64,000 nt of DNA, from positions 365,998-429,997 of the forward strand of contig JBAZQB010000003.1 in assembly GCA_041645435.1 (NCBI GenBank), written 5' to 3'. Position numbers and translations under genes: made by a program. This DNA comes from Methanoregula sp. (GTDB lineage Archaea > Halobacteriota > Methanomicrobia > Methanomicrobiales > Methanospirillaceae). Positions 25,823 through 33,766 of the stretch are shown piece by piece. A model generated the notes under the pieces. That model saw only the letters and a list, made by a program, of their open reading frames with translations. It was not told the DNA's origin and ran no database searches. Every line of letters begins with the position of its first letter. Position 1 is the stretch's first letter.

Positions 25823-25924
25823 GGTGATGCATCTCTTAGTATAGATGATAGAATCGTCCGAGGTTATATTTTTTGAGGAAAATGGAATCCGGGGTTGTGA
25901 ATAAAAACGAAACGGGTTGGAGAT

Positions 25925-27226
25925 TTACTTCCCCTTCTTCCCTTTCCCCTTAGGTGCAGTCCCGAACAGCTCGTTCACCATCTTGACCGCACACAGATCC
26001 CCGCACATCGAACAGGTCTCGGTCTCCCCGTCCCGCTCGTGGATCTTCCGGGCATGCTCCCCATAGAGCGCCAGCCGGAACTGCTCGTCCCAGTCCAGCT
26101 CATGCCGGGCCTCCGCCATCTGGACCTCGCGCTCCATCCGCCAGCCCTCGTGCTTCCGGACGGTGTCCCCGACGTGCGCAGCAATCTTTGCCACCCGGGT
26201 TCCTTCGATAATGTCCGCGACATCCGGCAGCGCAAGATGCTCGCTGGGCGAGACCATGCAGAGGAAGTCGGCACCGTTGAGGCAGGCTGTCGCCCCGCCA
26301 ATGGCTGCGACCACGTGGTCGTAACCCGGCGCGATATCGGTGACGAGCGGTCCGAGCAGGTAGAGCGGGGCATGGTCGGTGATCTCCTTGATCATCCGCA
26401 CATTGTAGCCCACCTGGTCGAGCGGCATATGTCCCGGTCCCTCGATCATCCGCTGGACACCCTTTGCCTGTGCCCGTTTTGCCAGCGTGCCGAGCGTGAT
26501 ATACTCGACTGACTTGGCGAGTTTCTCGGCATCCTGTAAGCAGCCGGGGCGCATCCCGTCCCCGAGGCTGACGGTCACATCGTATTCCGCGAGGATCTCC
26601 AGCAGGTAATCGTATTCAGCGTAGAGCGGGTTCTCCTCGTCCCGCTGCATCATCATTGCGCAGTGGAATGAGCCGCCCCGGCTCACCACGCCCATCAGGC
26701 GGGGATCGCCCCGGAGCGCCGCGAGTGCCTGCCGGTTCACGCCGCAGTGGAGCGTTAAGAAGTCCACACCCTGCTGGCAGTGCTCGCGGATGACCTTAAA
26801 GAGCAGGTCGGCATCCACATCCATCGCATTGCCTGCCCGGCGCACCGCTTCATAGACCGGCACGGTCCCGACCGTTGTATCCAGCGCGAGCATCTTCTTC
26901 CGGATCGCAACAAGATCGCCGCCGGTCGAGAGGTCCATGATGGCATCGGCACCGTTATCGAGCGCTGCCTGTGCCTTTAGCTCCTCCATCGCAACATCGC
27001 ACCTGCTTCCCGATGTGCCGACGTTTATATTGATCTTGACTGTGCACCCTTCGCCGATCGCGCACCGCTGGTGCTTCCGGCTGGGGTTTGCGGGGATGAC
27101 GACCCTGCCCGCCGCAACCAGTCGTGCCATGCGTGCGGGATCCATGCCCTCAGTCCGGGCTGCCGCTGCCACATCTTCCGGAACACCGCAAGAACACCTG
27201 CGGACCAGCAAATCCATAAGACACAT
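25925..27226 (-). CDS. thiC: Phosphomethylpyrimidine synthase
   Basis: A ThiC of about 433 aa that turns aminoimidazole ribotide into the HMP-P pyrimidine of thiamine by radical SAM chemistry. Visible are KININVGTSG, MDLSTGGDL, LHCGVN, SRGGSFH, LGDGMRPG, EGPGHMPLDQ and the C-terminal CSMCGDLCAVK. The latter reads CX2CX3C rather than the CX2CX4C of bacterial ThiC; a third copy in fragment 1 keeps the same spacing. Starts at 27253, 27226 and 27217 are possible; the first would share bases with the divergent MBL start, and a TATA-like AATAATAAG near 27240-27249 favours the shorter ones. The 3' end is the source of two fragments upstream in this map. Confidence 0.92.
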   Translation of the reverse strand: MCLMDLLVRRCSCGVPEDVAAAARTEGMDPARMARLVAAGRVVIPANPSRKHQRCAIGEGCTVKININVGTSGSRCDVAMEELKAQAALDNGADAIMDLSTGGDLVAIRKKMLALDTTVGTVPVYEAVRRAGNAMDVDADLLFKVIREHCQQGVDFLTLHCGVNRQALAALRGDPRLMGVVSRGGSFHCAMMMQRDEENPLYAEYDYLLEILAEYDVTVSLGDGMRPGCLQDAEKLAKSVEYITLGTLAKRAQAKGVQRMIEGPGHMPLDQVGYNVRMIKEITDHAPLYLLGPLVTDIAPGYDHVVAAIGGATACLNGADFLCMVSPSEHLALPDVADIIEGTRVAKIAAHVGDTVRKHEGWRMEREVQMAEARHELDWDEQFRLALYGEHARKIHERDGETETCSMCGDLCAVKMVNELFGTAPKGKGKKGK

Positions 27227-27251
27227 CTGTGCGGAGTCCTTATTATTGTGC

Positions 27252-27854
27252 ATGCAGGTCGAGTGGCTTACAAACGGTGATGTCTGGGCAAACTCCTATA
27301 TCGTGGGAAATATTCTCGTGGATGCCGGGGTCATGCCCATGGCGGTAGCACCGCACAAGGAGCGGATCGAGACCATCGTCCTCACCCACTGCCACTTCGA
27401 TCATACCGCCCGCATAAAAGAGATCGCGCATATGTGCAAGGCCAAGGTCGCTATCCATAAGAGCGATGCCCGGGGCCTGCTTGACGAGTCGCTGAACCTC
27501 TCGATGCACTTTGGCGCCCGCTCGCCCGGGATTATGCCTGACATCATGCTGAAAGAAGGAGATGTTATTGGCGATTTTACGGTCATCCATACACCCGGCC
27601 ACACCCCGGGAAGCATCTGCCTGTACTGCGAAAAAGAAAAGCTCCTCATCAGCGGCGATACGGTATTTACCGATGGCGCTTTCGGGCGCTACGATTTCCC
27701 GGGCGGGAGCCGGGCAGAGCTCCAGCGGTCGCTAGAACGGCTGGCACCGCTCGATGTGGAGGGGCTCTTCCCGGGTCACGGGTCGCCGGTAGAAGATGGC
27801 GGGAGACGGCACATCGCCGCTGCGCTCAGCCTGATCAAGAGTGGTTATGGATAA
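27252..27854 (+). CDS. Metallo-beta-lactamase fold hydrolase (glyoxalase II-like)
   Basis: A 200-aa protein starting MQVEWLTNGDVWANSY with THCHFDHTA (HXHXDH metal motif), HTPGHTPGS, SGDTVF and PGHGSPVEDG, all metal ligands of the MBL fold. It is of the small glyoxalase II-like/thioester hydrolase group; substrate unknown. It starts at 27252, so its ATG is embedded in a CATG that also forms the first possible thiC start on the other strand. It overlaps the next gene by 14 bases. Confidence 0.88.
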   Translation: MQVEWLTNGDVWANSYIVGNILVDAGVMPMAVAPHKERIETIVLTHCHFDHTARIKEIAHMCKAKVAIHKSDARGLLDESLNLSMHFGARSPGIMPDIMLKEGDVIGDFTVIHTPGHTPGSICLYCEKEKLLISGDTVFTDGAFGRYDFPGGSRAELQRSLERLAPLDVEGLFPGHGSPVEDGGRRHIAAALSLIKSGYG

Positions 27855-28302
27855 GGGAATTTACTGTCTCATCTTCAAAAATGCCCGCTGTGCGGTCCGG
27901 ATAGGTGCGCTCGGTGAGATCCACTTCCGGCCCGGGTGGCACTGCTACGTTGGTTCAGCGCTGGGCAGCGGGGGCCTGAAACGTCTTGAGCGTCATATCC
28001 GTCTTGCCGCACAGCGCGATAAACATCCGAAATGGCATGTGGACTATCTTCACACGTCAACCTGCTTCTCTCTTGTATATGCAGTCTCTGCAGTCACGGG
28101 CGATCGCCTCGAATGCCGGCTTGCACAGGAGCTGGACGGGGGCGGGGTTCCGAAATTCGGGTGCAGCGACTGCGCCTGTTCTTCTCACCTTTTTTACCGG
28201 CAGCGTGATCCACGGGATGAGATCGGGTCTGCGTTCCGGCATCTCGGACTGGTACCAACCACCAAAACAATCATGAACCCGGACGTGGAGGATAACATAT
28301 GA
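27841..28302 (+). CDS. DUF123 / GIY-YIG-like nuclease family protein
   Basis: A 153-aa protein with GIYCLIFKNARCAVRIGALG near the start, then GWHCYVGSALGSGGLKRLERH and HPKWHVDYLH, the conserved blocks of the DUF123 family, which is distantly related to GIY-YIG nucleases and is sometimes fused to endonuclease III. The C-terminal GCSDCACSSHLFY carries clustered Cys/His. Enzymatic activity is unproven. The gene sits in an overlapping run with the MBL protein before it and the flavoprotein after it (ATGA overlap). Confidence 0.85.
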   Translation: MVMDKGIYCLIFKNARCAVRIGALGEIHFRPGWHCYVGSALGSGGLKRLERHIRLAAQRDKHPKWHVDYLHTSTCFSLVYAVSAVTGDRLECRLAQELDGGGVPKFGCSDCACSSHLFYRQRDPRDEIGSAFRHLGLVPTTKTIMNPDVEDNI

Positions 28303-28853
28303 AGGTGCTGGGGATTTCAGGGAGCATGCGCAAGGATGGCAACACCGCAGATCTGGTCAACGTCATTCTCGAACGCTGTCATAGTGCGGGGATCAAGACG
28401 GAGTTTGTCTCGCTTGCAGGAAAGAAGATCCACCCGTGTCTGGGCTGTGAGAAATGCAAGGAAAAGAAGTGGTGCGTGATCGAGAACGATGACTGGGATA
28501 TTATCGTTAACAAGATACTTGACTGCGATGTCCTCGTGATCGGATCCCCCACGTATTACTACGATGTCTGCGGTCATCTGAAAAACTTCATCGACCGGAC
28601 ATATTCCCTGTATCATGACCGGAAACTTGCCGGAAGAAAGGGAGTCGCGGTTGCAGTACAGGCGCAGAAAGGTGCAAACCGGACGATCCAGACGCTGGAA
28701 GGATTCTTAAGCTCCCATGAATTTTCGTCACTGGGATCGGTCAAGGGCAACGGGTATCATGAGGGCGAAGTGCTCGCCGATAAAGAAGCCGTGGAGAAAG
28801 CACAGAAGATCGGGGATAAGATCGTTCGCCTGGTCAAAAAGGATCATCGCTGA
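28299..28853 (+). CDS. Iron-sulfur flavoprotein (NADPH-dependent FMN reductase fold)
   Basis: A 184-aa flavodoxin-like protein with FMN loop GISGSMRKDGNT and the compact cysteine motif CLGCEKCKEKKWC (CX2CX2CX5C) that holds a [4Fe-4S] cluster in methanogen iron-sulfur flavoproteins (Isf). GSPTYYYDVCGHLKNFIDR is the second FMN-binding block. Such proteins transfer electrons between ferredoxin and O2, H2O2 or other acceptors in oxidative defence. Translation is coupled to the DUF123 gene by a 4-base overlap. Confidence 0.9.
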   Translation: MKVLGISGSMRKDGNTADLVNVILERCHSAGIKTEFVSLAGKKIHPCLGCEKCKEKKWCVIENDDWDIIVNKILDCDVLVIGSPTYYYDVCGHLKNFIDRTYSLYHDRKLAGRKGVAVAVQAQKGANRTIQTLEGFLSSHEFSSLGSVKGNGYHEGEVLADKEAVEKAQKIGDKIVRLVKKDHR

Positions 28854-28858
28854 CGAGA

Positions 28859-29317
28859 TCAGCCCCCGCACTTTTTTCCCGTCATTTCCGTAATATCAAT
28901 CCTGATCACACAGACACCATCGAGTTCTTTTTCTGAGAACGGGTGTGATTCTGCACCATAGTGATGCAGGATGCAGTTCAGCCCCTCCCGTTTCTCTTCA
29001 GGGTCAGTAACGAAATGTGCTCTTCCCCGGCAGATGACACTCCGGTAGTGCATGCCCCAGTTGCAGGGTTTTTTCTCGCGCACAACTTCAATGCATTCGT
29101 CAACTTCAATACAGCACTCCGGGTTCTCCGTTAACAGGGCGATCTTCCGTCCTTCACGGGCGGAATGCATATAGATAGCACCGTCCTGGTAACCGAACGA
29201 CAGCGGCACGATGTAGGGGCTGCCGTTATCATCGCACCCGAGCCTGCACACGGCTGCGTTCCTGAGAATGGATTCCATCTCGGAGCGATCGGTTATCTCA
29301 CGGTCGTGTCTTCGCAT
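28859..29317 (-). CDS. Pyridoxamine 5'-phosphate oxidase-like flavin-binding protein
   Basis: A 152-aa split-barrel protein: CRLGCDDNGSPYIVPLSFGY, AIYMHSAREGRKIALL and YRSVICRGRAHFV are the FMN or F420 binding segments of the PNPOx-like family. It has four Cys in mid-sequence and a C-terminal KKCGG. In methanogens these are often called nitroimidazole-resistance-type (NimA-like) reductases; the physiological substrate is unknown. It converges on the flavoprotein gene with a 5-base gap. Confidence 0.85.
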   Translation of the reverse strand: MRRHDREITDRSEMESILRNAAVCRLGCDDNGSPYIVPLSFGYQDGAIYMHSAREGRKIALLTENPECCIEVDECIEVVREKKPCNWGMHYRSVICRGRAHFVTDPEEKREGLNCILHHYGAESHPFSEKELDGVCVIRIDITEMTGKKCGG

Positions 29318-29364
29318 GGTGAATCCGTCTTTGGAAATCAGAAAATGCCCCCGTCCCGCTCACA

Positions 29365-30453
29365 CTAGAGGAGCTCATACAGGGTTGTACGGCGCCGGAG
29401 CGGTCTGCCCACATCTTCTGCCACACGCTGCATCTCTTTGGGATCGAGATAATCGGTATTGACCGCTCCTGCCCCCTTGGAGATGCTCTCTTCAAACATG
29501 GTCCCGCCGAGATCATTGGCGCCGGCAATAAGCCCCAGCTGCGCCATCTTGATCCCCTCTTTCACCCACGAGACCTGGATATTGGCAAAGTTATCAAGGA
29601 ATAAGCGTGCAACGGCCACCATCAGGAGATCCTCTCTCCCGGTCGCTCCCGCCCGGGCGATGCCGGCGCGGTAAATCGGCGTGTTCATGTGGATGAACGA
29701 CAGCGGTACAAACTCGGTAAACCCGTGGGTGGCATCCTGTATCTCCCGCAGGATCGTAAGGTGGCGCACCCGGTCTGCGTCAGTCTCGCAGTGGCCATAC
29801 ATGATAGTGGCAGTTGAGCGGATACCAAGCCCGTGTGCCTCTTTGATGATGCGCACCCATTCGGCGGTTGGGATCTTCTCGCGGCAGATCGTATCCCGCA
29901 CGGAATCCACCAGGATCTCGGCTGCCGTCCCGCACAGCGATCCCAGCCCTGCTCCCTTCATCGCAACCAGTACCTCTTTTGTGCTCATCCCGCTCTTTTT
30001 TGCCGCATAGGCAACTTCCATCGGGTTGCTTGCGTGGAGATGGATTCCCGGTGCCGCTTCATGGATCCACCGGTAGACATCGATGTAGGACTGTGCAGTG
30101 AAGTCCGGGTGAAGGCCGCTTACCGTGCAGATCTCAGAAACGCCCCGGGTCTTTGCCAGTGCCGCTTTCTTCTGGATCTCCGCCTTGTCATGGAAGTAGA
30201 TCCCCTCCTCGCCGGGTTTTTTCGAATACCCGCAGAACCCACAGGCATTGACGCAGAGGTTGGTCACGTTGATGTTCTGGTTCAGGACCCAGGATACGGC
30301 CTTACCCGCACGCTGCTCCCGCATATCATCGGCCGCAGCAGCAATCTGCCAGACCTGCCGGTCGCGGACAGAGAACAGCTTCAGGCATTCATCTTCACTC
30401 AGCCTATGGCCGTTTTTCACATCATTGAGCAGGGTCTGCAGGTAGGGGTCCAT
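29365..30453 (-). CDS. cofH: FO synthase subunit 2 (5-amino-6-ribitylaminouracil-tyrosine 4-hydroxyphenyl transferase), copy 1
   Basis: A radical SAM enzyme of about 362 aa with CVNACGFCGYSKKPGEEG (CX3CX2C cluster), EICTVSGLHPDF, THGFTEFVPLSF and the C-terminal RRRTTLYELL. CofH joins tyrosine-derived hydroxybenzyl to the ribityl pyrimidine on the way to FO, the chromophore of coenzyme F420, central to methanogenesis. The ATG at 30451-30453 (MDPYLQTLLNDVKNG) is chosen; upstream codons have no similarity. A second CofH lies 0.5 kb away on the same strand. Confidence 0.92.
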   Translation of the reverse strand: MDPYLQTLLNDVKNGHRLSEDECLKLFSVRDRQVWQIAAAADDMREQRAGKAVSWVLNQNINVTNLCVNACGFCGYSKKPGEEGIYFHDKAEIQKKAALAKTRGVSEICTVSGLHPDFTAQSYIDVYRWIHEAAPGIHLHASNPMEVAYAAKKSGMSTKEVLVAMKGAGLGSLCGTAAEILVDSVRDTICREKIPTAEWVRIIKEAHGLGIRSTATIMYGHCETDADRVRHLTILREIQDATHGFTEFVPLSFIHMNTPIYRAGIARAGATGREDLLMVAVARLFLDNFANIQVSWVKEGIKMAQLGLIAGANDLGGTMFEESISKGAGAVNTDYLDPKEMQRVAEDVGRPLRRRTTLYELL

Positions 30454-30565
30454 GATTCGCTCCACGCAATTACCGGTCCGTAACGCCCGGTCAGTTGTGA
30501 TTGTACGGTATTCCCATGCCACATGATTATTATTCCCTCGCGCCAACCATGAATACAGGAGCGAT

Positions 30566-30865
30566 ATGCAGCAGGTAGACGTTCAACTGACCAGAAAAGT
30601 GGCTGACGGGTATATTATTCCCCTCGGCCCGGCGAACCTCGTCGCAATCAAGACGGATGTGGGAATGATCGGATGCGGTGCATTCGATGTCGCAGCGCTT
30701 GACTCGTTCAGTTACCCGGCAGCAAAAATCAGACCATCGATCGGTCCGTCGATTGTCGATACGGAAGATCTCTTAAAAGGGATCGTCAAGGAAGCAAACC
30801 GCTCTGCCATGGGGCGCGGGATCAAGAATGGCATGACCGGCCGTGCTGCGCTGGAACTGCTCTGA
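30566..30865 (+). CDS. DUF1805 domain protein
   Basis: A 99-aa protein with IIPLGPANLVAIKTDVGMIGCGAFD, matching the small DUF1805 family of archaea and some bacteria, of unknown function. A ribosome site AGGAG is at 30557-30561. It is transcribed opposite to the two cofH genes that flank it. Confidence 0.8.
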   Translation: MQQVDVQLTRKVADGYIIPLGPANLVAIKTDVGMIGCGAFDVAALDSFSYPAAKIRPSIGPSIVDTEDLLKGIVKEANRSAMGRGIKNGMTGRAALELL

Positions 30866-30931
30866 TTGCCGTATCAGAGATAAAAAATCACTTTCTCGTA
30901 CCGGTTTTTCCCACCGGGTTTATCGTATTTT

Positions 30932-31987
30932 TCACACGAGTTCATAGAGCGTTGTCCGCTGGCGGAGCTTCCTCCCGATATCGGCAACGATCCGCTCCAT
31001 ATCCTTTGGATCGAGATAGTCAGAACCCGATGCCCCGGCATTGCCGGTCACATCATCGGTGAACATGGTGCCTGCGAGATCATTGGCACCGGACAAGAGG
31101 GCGAGCTGGGTCATCTTGAGTCCGACCTTTCCCCATGCCACCTGGATATTGTTGAAATTATCAAGGAAGAGCCGGGATACCGCGATCATAAGGAGATCTT
31201 CGCGCCCGGTCGGCCCGGCCCGGGCAATCCCCTGCTGGTAGAGAGGGGTGTTGGTGTGGACGAACGGCAGGGTAACAAGCTCGGTAAACACGTGCGTCTC
31301 GTCCTGTATGCCCCGCAGGATGGCAAGATGCTCGATCTGGTCCCGGGATGTTTCGTACGACCCGTACATGATCGTTGCCGTTGAGCGCAGGCCAATTCCG
31401 TGCGCCTCTTTGATGATCCGGATCCAGTCAGCTGTGGGGACTTTGCGGGGGCAGATCACTTCCCGCACGGAATCAACGAGAATCTCAGCCGCAGTTCCCT
31501 GGATGGTGCCGAGTCCCTCTTCTTTAAGCCGGGCAAGAACTTCCGGCGTAGTGCAACTTCCCCGGTGTGCCGCATGGGCAACCTCGTCCGGGCTGAACGC
31601 GTGGACGTGGACACCGGGAGCCGCCTCGTGCACCCAGTGGATCAGGTTAGCGAAGGTATCCAGCGTGAAACCGGGGTGAACACCCGATAACAGGCAGATC
31701 TCGGTCACCTTCCGTTCGTACGCGAGCTTCGCCTGTGCCTGGATCCCTGCCTTGTCATGGCAGTATGCCCCCTCGTCGGTTGCTTTCCGGCCAAAACCGC
31801 AGAACCCGCAGAGGTTCTTGCAGATGTTGGTCACATGCAGGTTCTGGTTCCGCACGTAGGTTACAGTGTCCCCGACTCGGCGTTCCCGCATCTCATCAGC
31901 GGCCGCAGTGATCGCAAGGACATCAGAACCCCGGGCATTCAGGAGGAGTTCTGCTTCCGTCACGGTGAGGCGGTGACCATCCAGCAC
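30932..31987 (-). CDS. cofH: FO synthase subunit 2 (CofH), copy 2
   Basis: A 351-aa paralogue of the protein at 29365-30453 with CKNLCGFCGFGRKATDEG (CX3CX2C), EICLLSGVHPGF, THVFTELVTLPF and the same C-terminal RQRTTLYELV. All radical SAM ligands are present, so both copies look functional. Having two CofH is common in Methanomicrobia; the division of labour is unclear and one may serve a different aromatic substrate. No cofG is in the window. Confidence 0.9.
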   Translation of the reverse strand: MLDGHRLTVTEAELLLNARGSDVLAITAAADEMRERRVGDTVTYVRNQNLHVTNICKNLCGFCGFGRKATDEGAYCHDKAGIQAQAKLAYERKVTEICLLSGVHPGFTLDTFANLIHWVHEAAPGVHVHAFSPDEVAHAAHRGSCTTPEVLARLKEEGLGTIQGTAAEILVDSVREVICPRKVPTADWIRIIKEAHGIGLRSTATIMYGSYETSRDQIEHLAILRGIQDETHVFTELVTLPFVHTNTPLYQQGIARAGPTGREDLLMIAVSRLFLDNFNNIQVAWGKVGLKMTQLALLSGANDLAGTMFTDDVTGNAGASGSDYLDPKDMERIVADIGRKLRQRTTLYELV

Positions 31988-32028
31988 ATCAGATAGCAGG
32001 GGTGATATGTCTGGTATTGTCTCTCACC

Positions 32029-32976
32029 TCACCGCTGTTTCTTCCCGCTCTTTTTCGGTTTTGCAGGCGTTTCTTCCTTCCTGCGGAGGTAGAGTTCATG
32101 GAGCACCATGAGGACGATGACAACAATAATAACCTCCCCGATATGGAGCGGGAGGAGCCCGACATAGGGTACGGTGAAGAGGGCTTTGCCGACAACCCAC
32201 TCCTGTTTCACGGGCTCAACAGTCCCCGTTCCGGGAATCGTGATGTATCCCTGGTCGCTGAAGTTGTTATTATCGCCCTTGGTGATGTATCCGCCATGCG
32301 TTGCCGTAGTATCGGTATCCCTTACATAGCCGGAGTCCGGGATAAGGGATGCTGCGGGCAGAATATAATTGCCCTGCGGGGTCTGCATGACGAGATCCTT
32401 TGCTCCGGGCGTGAAATTGGCTTCTGGGGTGCCTGCACCGGTCGAGAGAATCCGGTACCCGTTCGCCGTTTCCCCGCTGATCGTGAGCGGAAGATACCCG
32501 GTTGGGGTAACCTTCCCGCGGTAGATATTGAGATACGAGGGGACGGGCTGCCCGTTGTCCGTCCATGTCATTGCCCGGTGGATGATCGGGTGCTGCGCCT
32601 TTGAGAGCGGGAGGAGACCTATCGATGCCCACATGTCGGTGGCACCGTTCGGGCGGTAAATGATCACGTCCCCGTAATCGTTAAATTTTTTGTACCCGGA
32701 CGTTTTCCCGTCGTCCCAGGTCTGGAGATCGCCAAACCGGTCTTTCTGGATGACGACGACAAGATCCCCGACATTCATGTTGGGGACCATGCTCTCGGAT
32801 TCAATCGTGACTACTGCCGGCCAGGTACCGCAGATCAAAAAGAGGGCAAGGGCGATTCCGCCAACCACCGCTACAACCCAGAGCAGATCGCGGGCAAGGG
32901 AGACCGCCCAGTGATCAGATGTCCGGAACTGGTGAATGGCCGTGCGGATATCCCGTGGTTTGTCCGTGTCTGTCAT
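32029..32976 (-). CDS. Signal peptidase I (S26 family, archaeal type)
   Basis: A 315-aa protein with an N-terminal membrane helix (VVAVVGGIALALFLICGTW), the catalytic serine in IESESMVPNM, PIIHRAM supplying the His that replaces bacterial Lys, and TKGDNNNFSDQG with the acidic residue. A second helix and a basic tail close the protein (HIGEVIIVVIVLMVLHELYLRRK). It removes signal peptides on the outer side of the membrane. A region of about 70 residues inserted between the boxes makes it longer than usual archaeal enzymes. Confidence 0.88.
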   Translation of the reverse strand: MTDTDKPRDIRTAIHQFRTSDHWAVSLARDLLWVVAVVGGIALALFLICGTWPAVVTIESESMVPNMNVGDLVVVIQKDRFGDLQTWDDGKTSGYKKFNDYGDVIIYRPNGATDMWASIGLLPLSKAQHPIIHRAMTWTDNGQPVPSYLNIYRGKVTPTGYLPLTISGETANGYRILSTGAGTPEANFTPGAKDLVMQTPQGNYILPAASLIPDSGYVRDTDTTATHGGYITKGDNNNFSDQGYITIPGTGTVEPVKQEWVVGKALFTVPYVGLLPLHIGEVIIVVIVLMVLHELYLRRKEETPAKPKKSGKKQR

Positions 32977-33021
32977 CTCTTGCTACACTGTATGAGATTT
33001 TTTGTTAATATACCGCACCTT

Positions 33022-33651
33022 TCATACCGCAGGAAAGAGGGGGAGTGCCTTCATGAGGTAATATACACCGAACAGCACCAGAAAAATCCCACACGCCCCC
33101 ATAATCCTGCGGTATGAGGTGTCCGACAGGATTGCTCTCCCCCTTGACACACCGGTGGATACCAGCGTCAACCACCCGAGATCCGCACACCAGTGTCCTA
33201 CCATAAAGACTGCTGCCAGGACAATCCCGCCCGAAAGTGTGGCGATTACCATCGCACTACCGATCGTAAGCCACCAGATCCAGAAATAGGGATTTGCTGC
33301 ACTGGTGATCAGTCCGGCTGCATAGGGATTGCCAGCAGTCCCGGTTACCGGGCCATTCAGTGATGCGCCCCGGCTTCCTGCGAATGTAAGTATCCCAAAT
33401 CCGATAAGGGCAATCCCGCCGATCACCGCGATGGCAGTTGTATACGGGAGGGCGATCGCGGCAAACCCAAGGACAATCAGGAGAAATATGATACTCTCGG
33501 CGATCATATGGCCCACAGTCACTTTCGGGCCGATCTTCCAGTCACCGGCAATCGAGGCATTGATCGTGGCCACCAGGGTAGGCCCGGGAGCAAGAGCTCC
33601 CGTAAGACCGATTACCAGTCCGAGAAAAAATGTCGGGAATACTTCATACAT
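33022..33651 (-). CDS. LysE family amino-acid/metabolite exporter
   Basis: A 209-aa protein with about six membrane helices and the N-terminal GLTGALAPGPTLVATINASI, the conserved GxxxPGP element of LysE/RhtB exporters. The usual substrates are amino acids; the one here is unknown. It stands alone, divergent from the polymerase small-subunit gene with about 115 bases between. Confidence 0.85.
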   Translation of the reverse strand: MYEVFPTFFLGLVIGLTGALAPGPTLVATINASIAGDWKIGPKVTVGHMIAESIIFLLIVLGFAAIALPYTTAIAVIGGIALIGFGILTFAGSRGASLNGPVTGTAGNPYAAGLITSAANPYFWIWWLTIGSAMVIATLSGGIVLAAVFMVGHWCADLGWLTLVSTGVSRGRAILSDTSYRRIMGACGIFLVLFGVYYLMKALPLFPAV

Positions 33652-33750
33652 GGGTGCTATCCGATCAATCAGCTCTGATCACGTGTACGGGTGGGGGCAA
33701 TAAATCCCCATTGATACGGGGAAATACCGGGCACGATGTGCAACAACGGT

Positions 33751-33760
33751 ATCCTATATT
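33751..33760 (+). promoter_or_regulatory. TATA box of the polymerase D small-subunit gene
   Basis: ATCCTATATT is centred 29 bases before the ATG at 33785 and only about 12 bases before the GTG at 33767. The normal archaeal spacing therefore supports a leaderless start at 33785. Confidence 0.5.
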
Positions 33761-33766
33761 TTCTCA

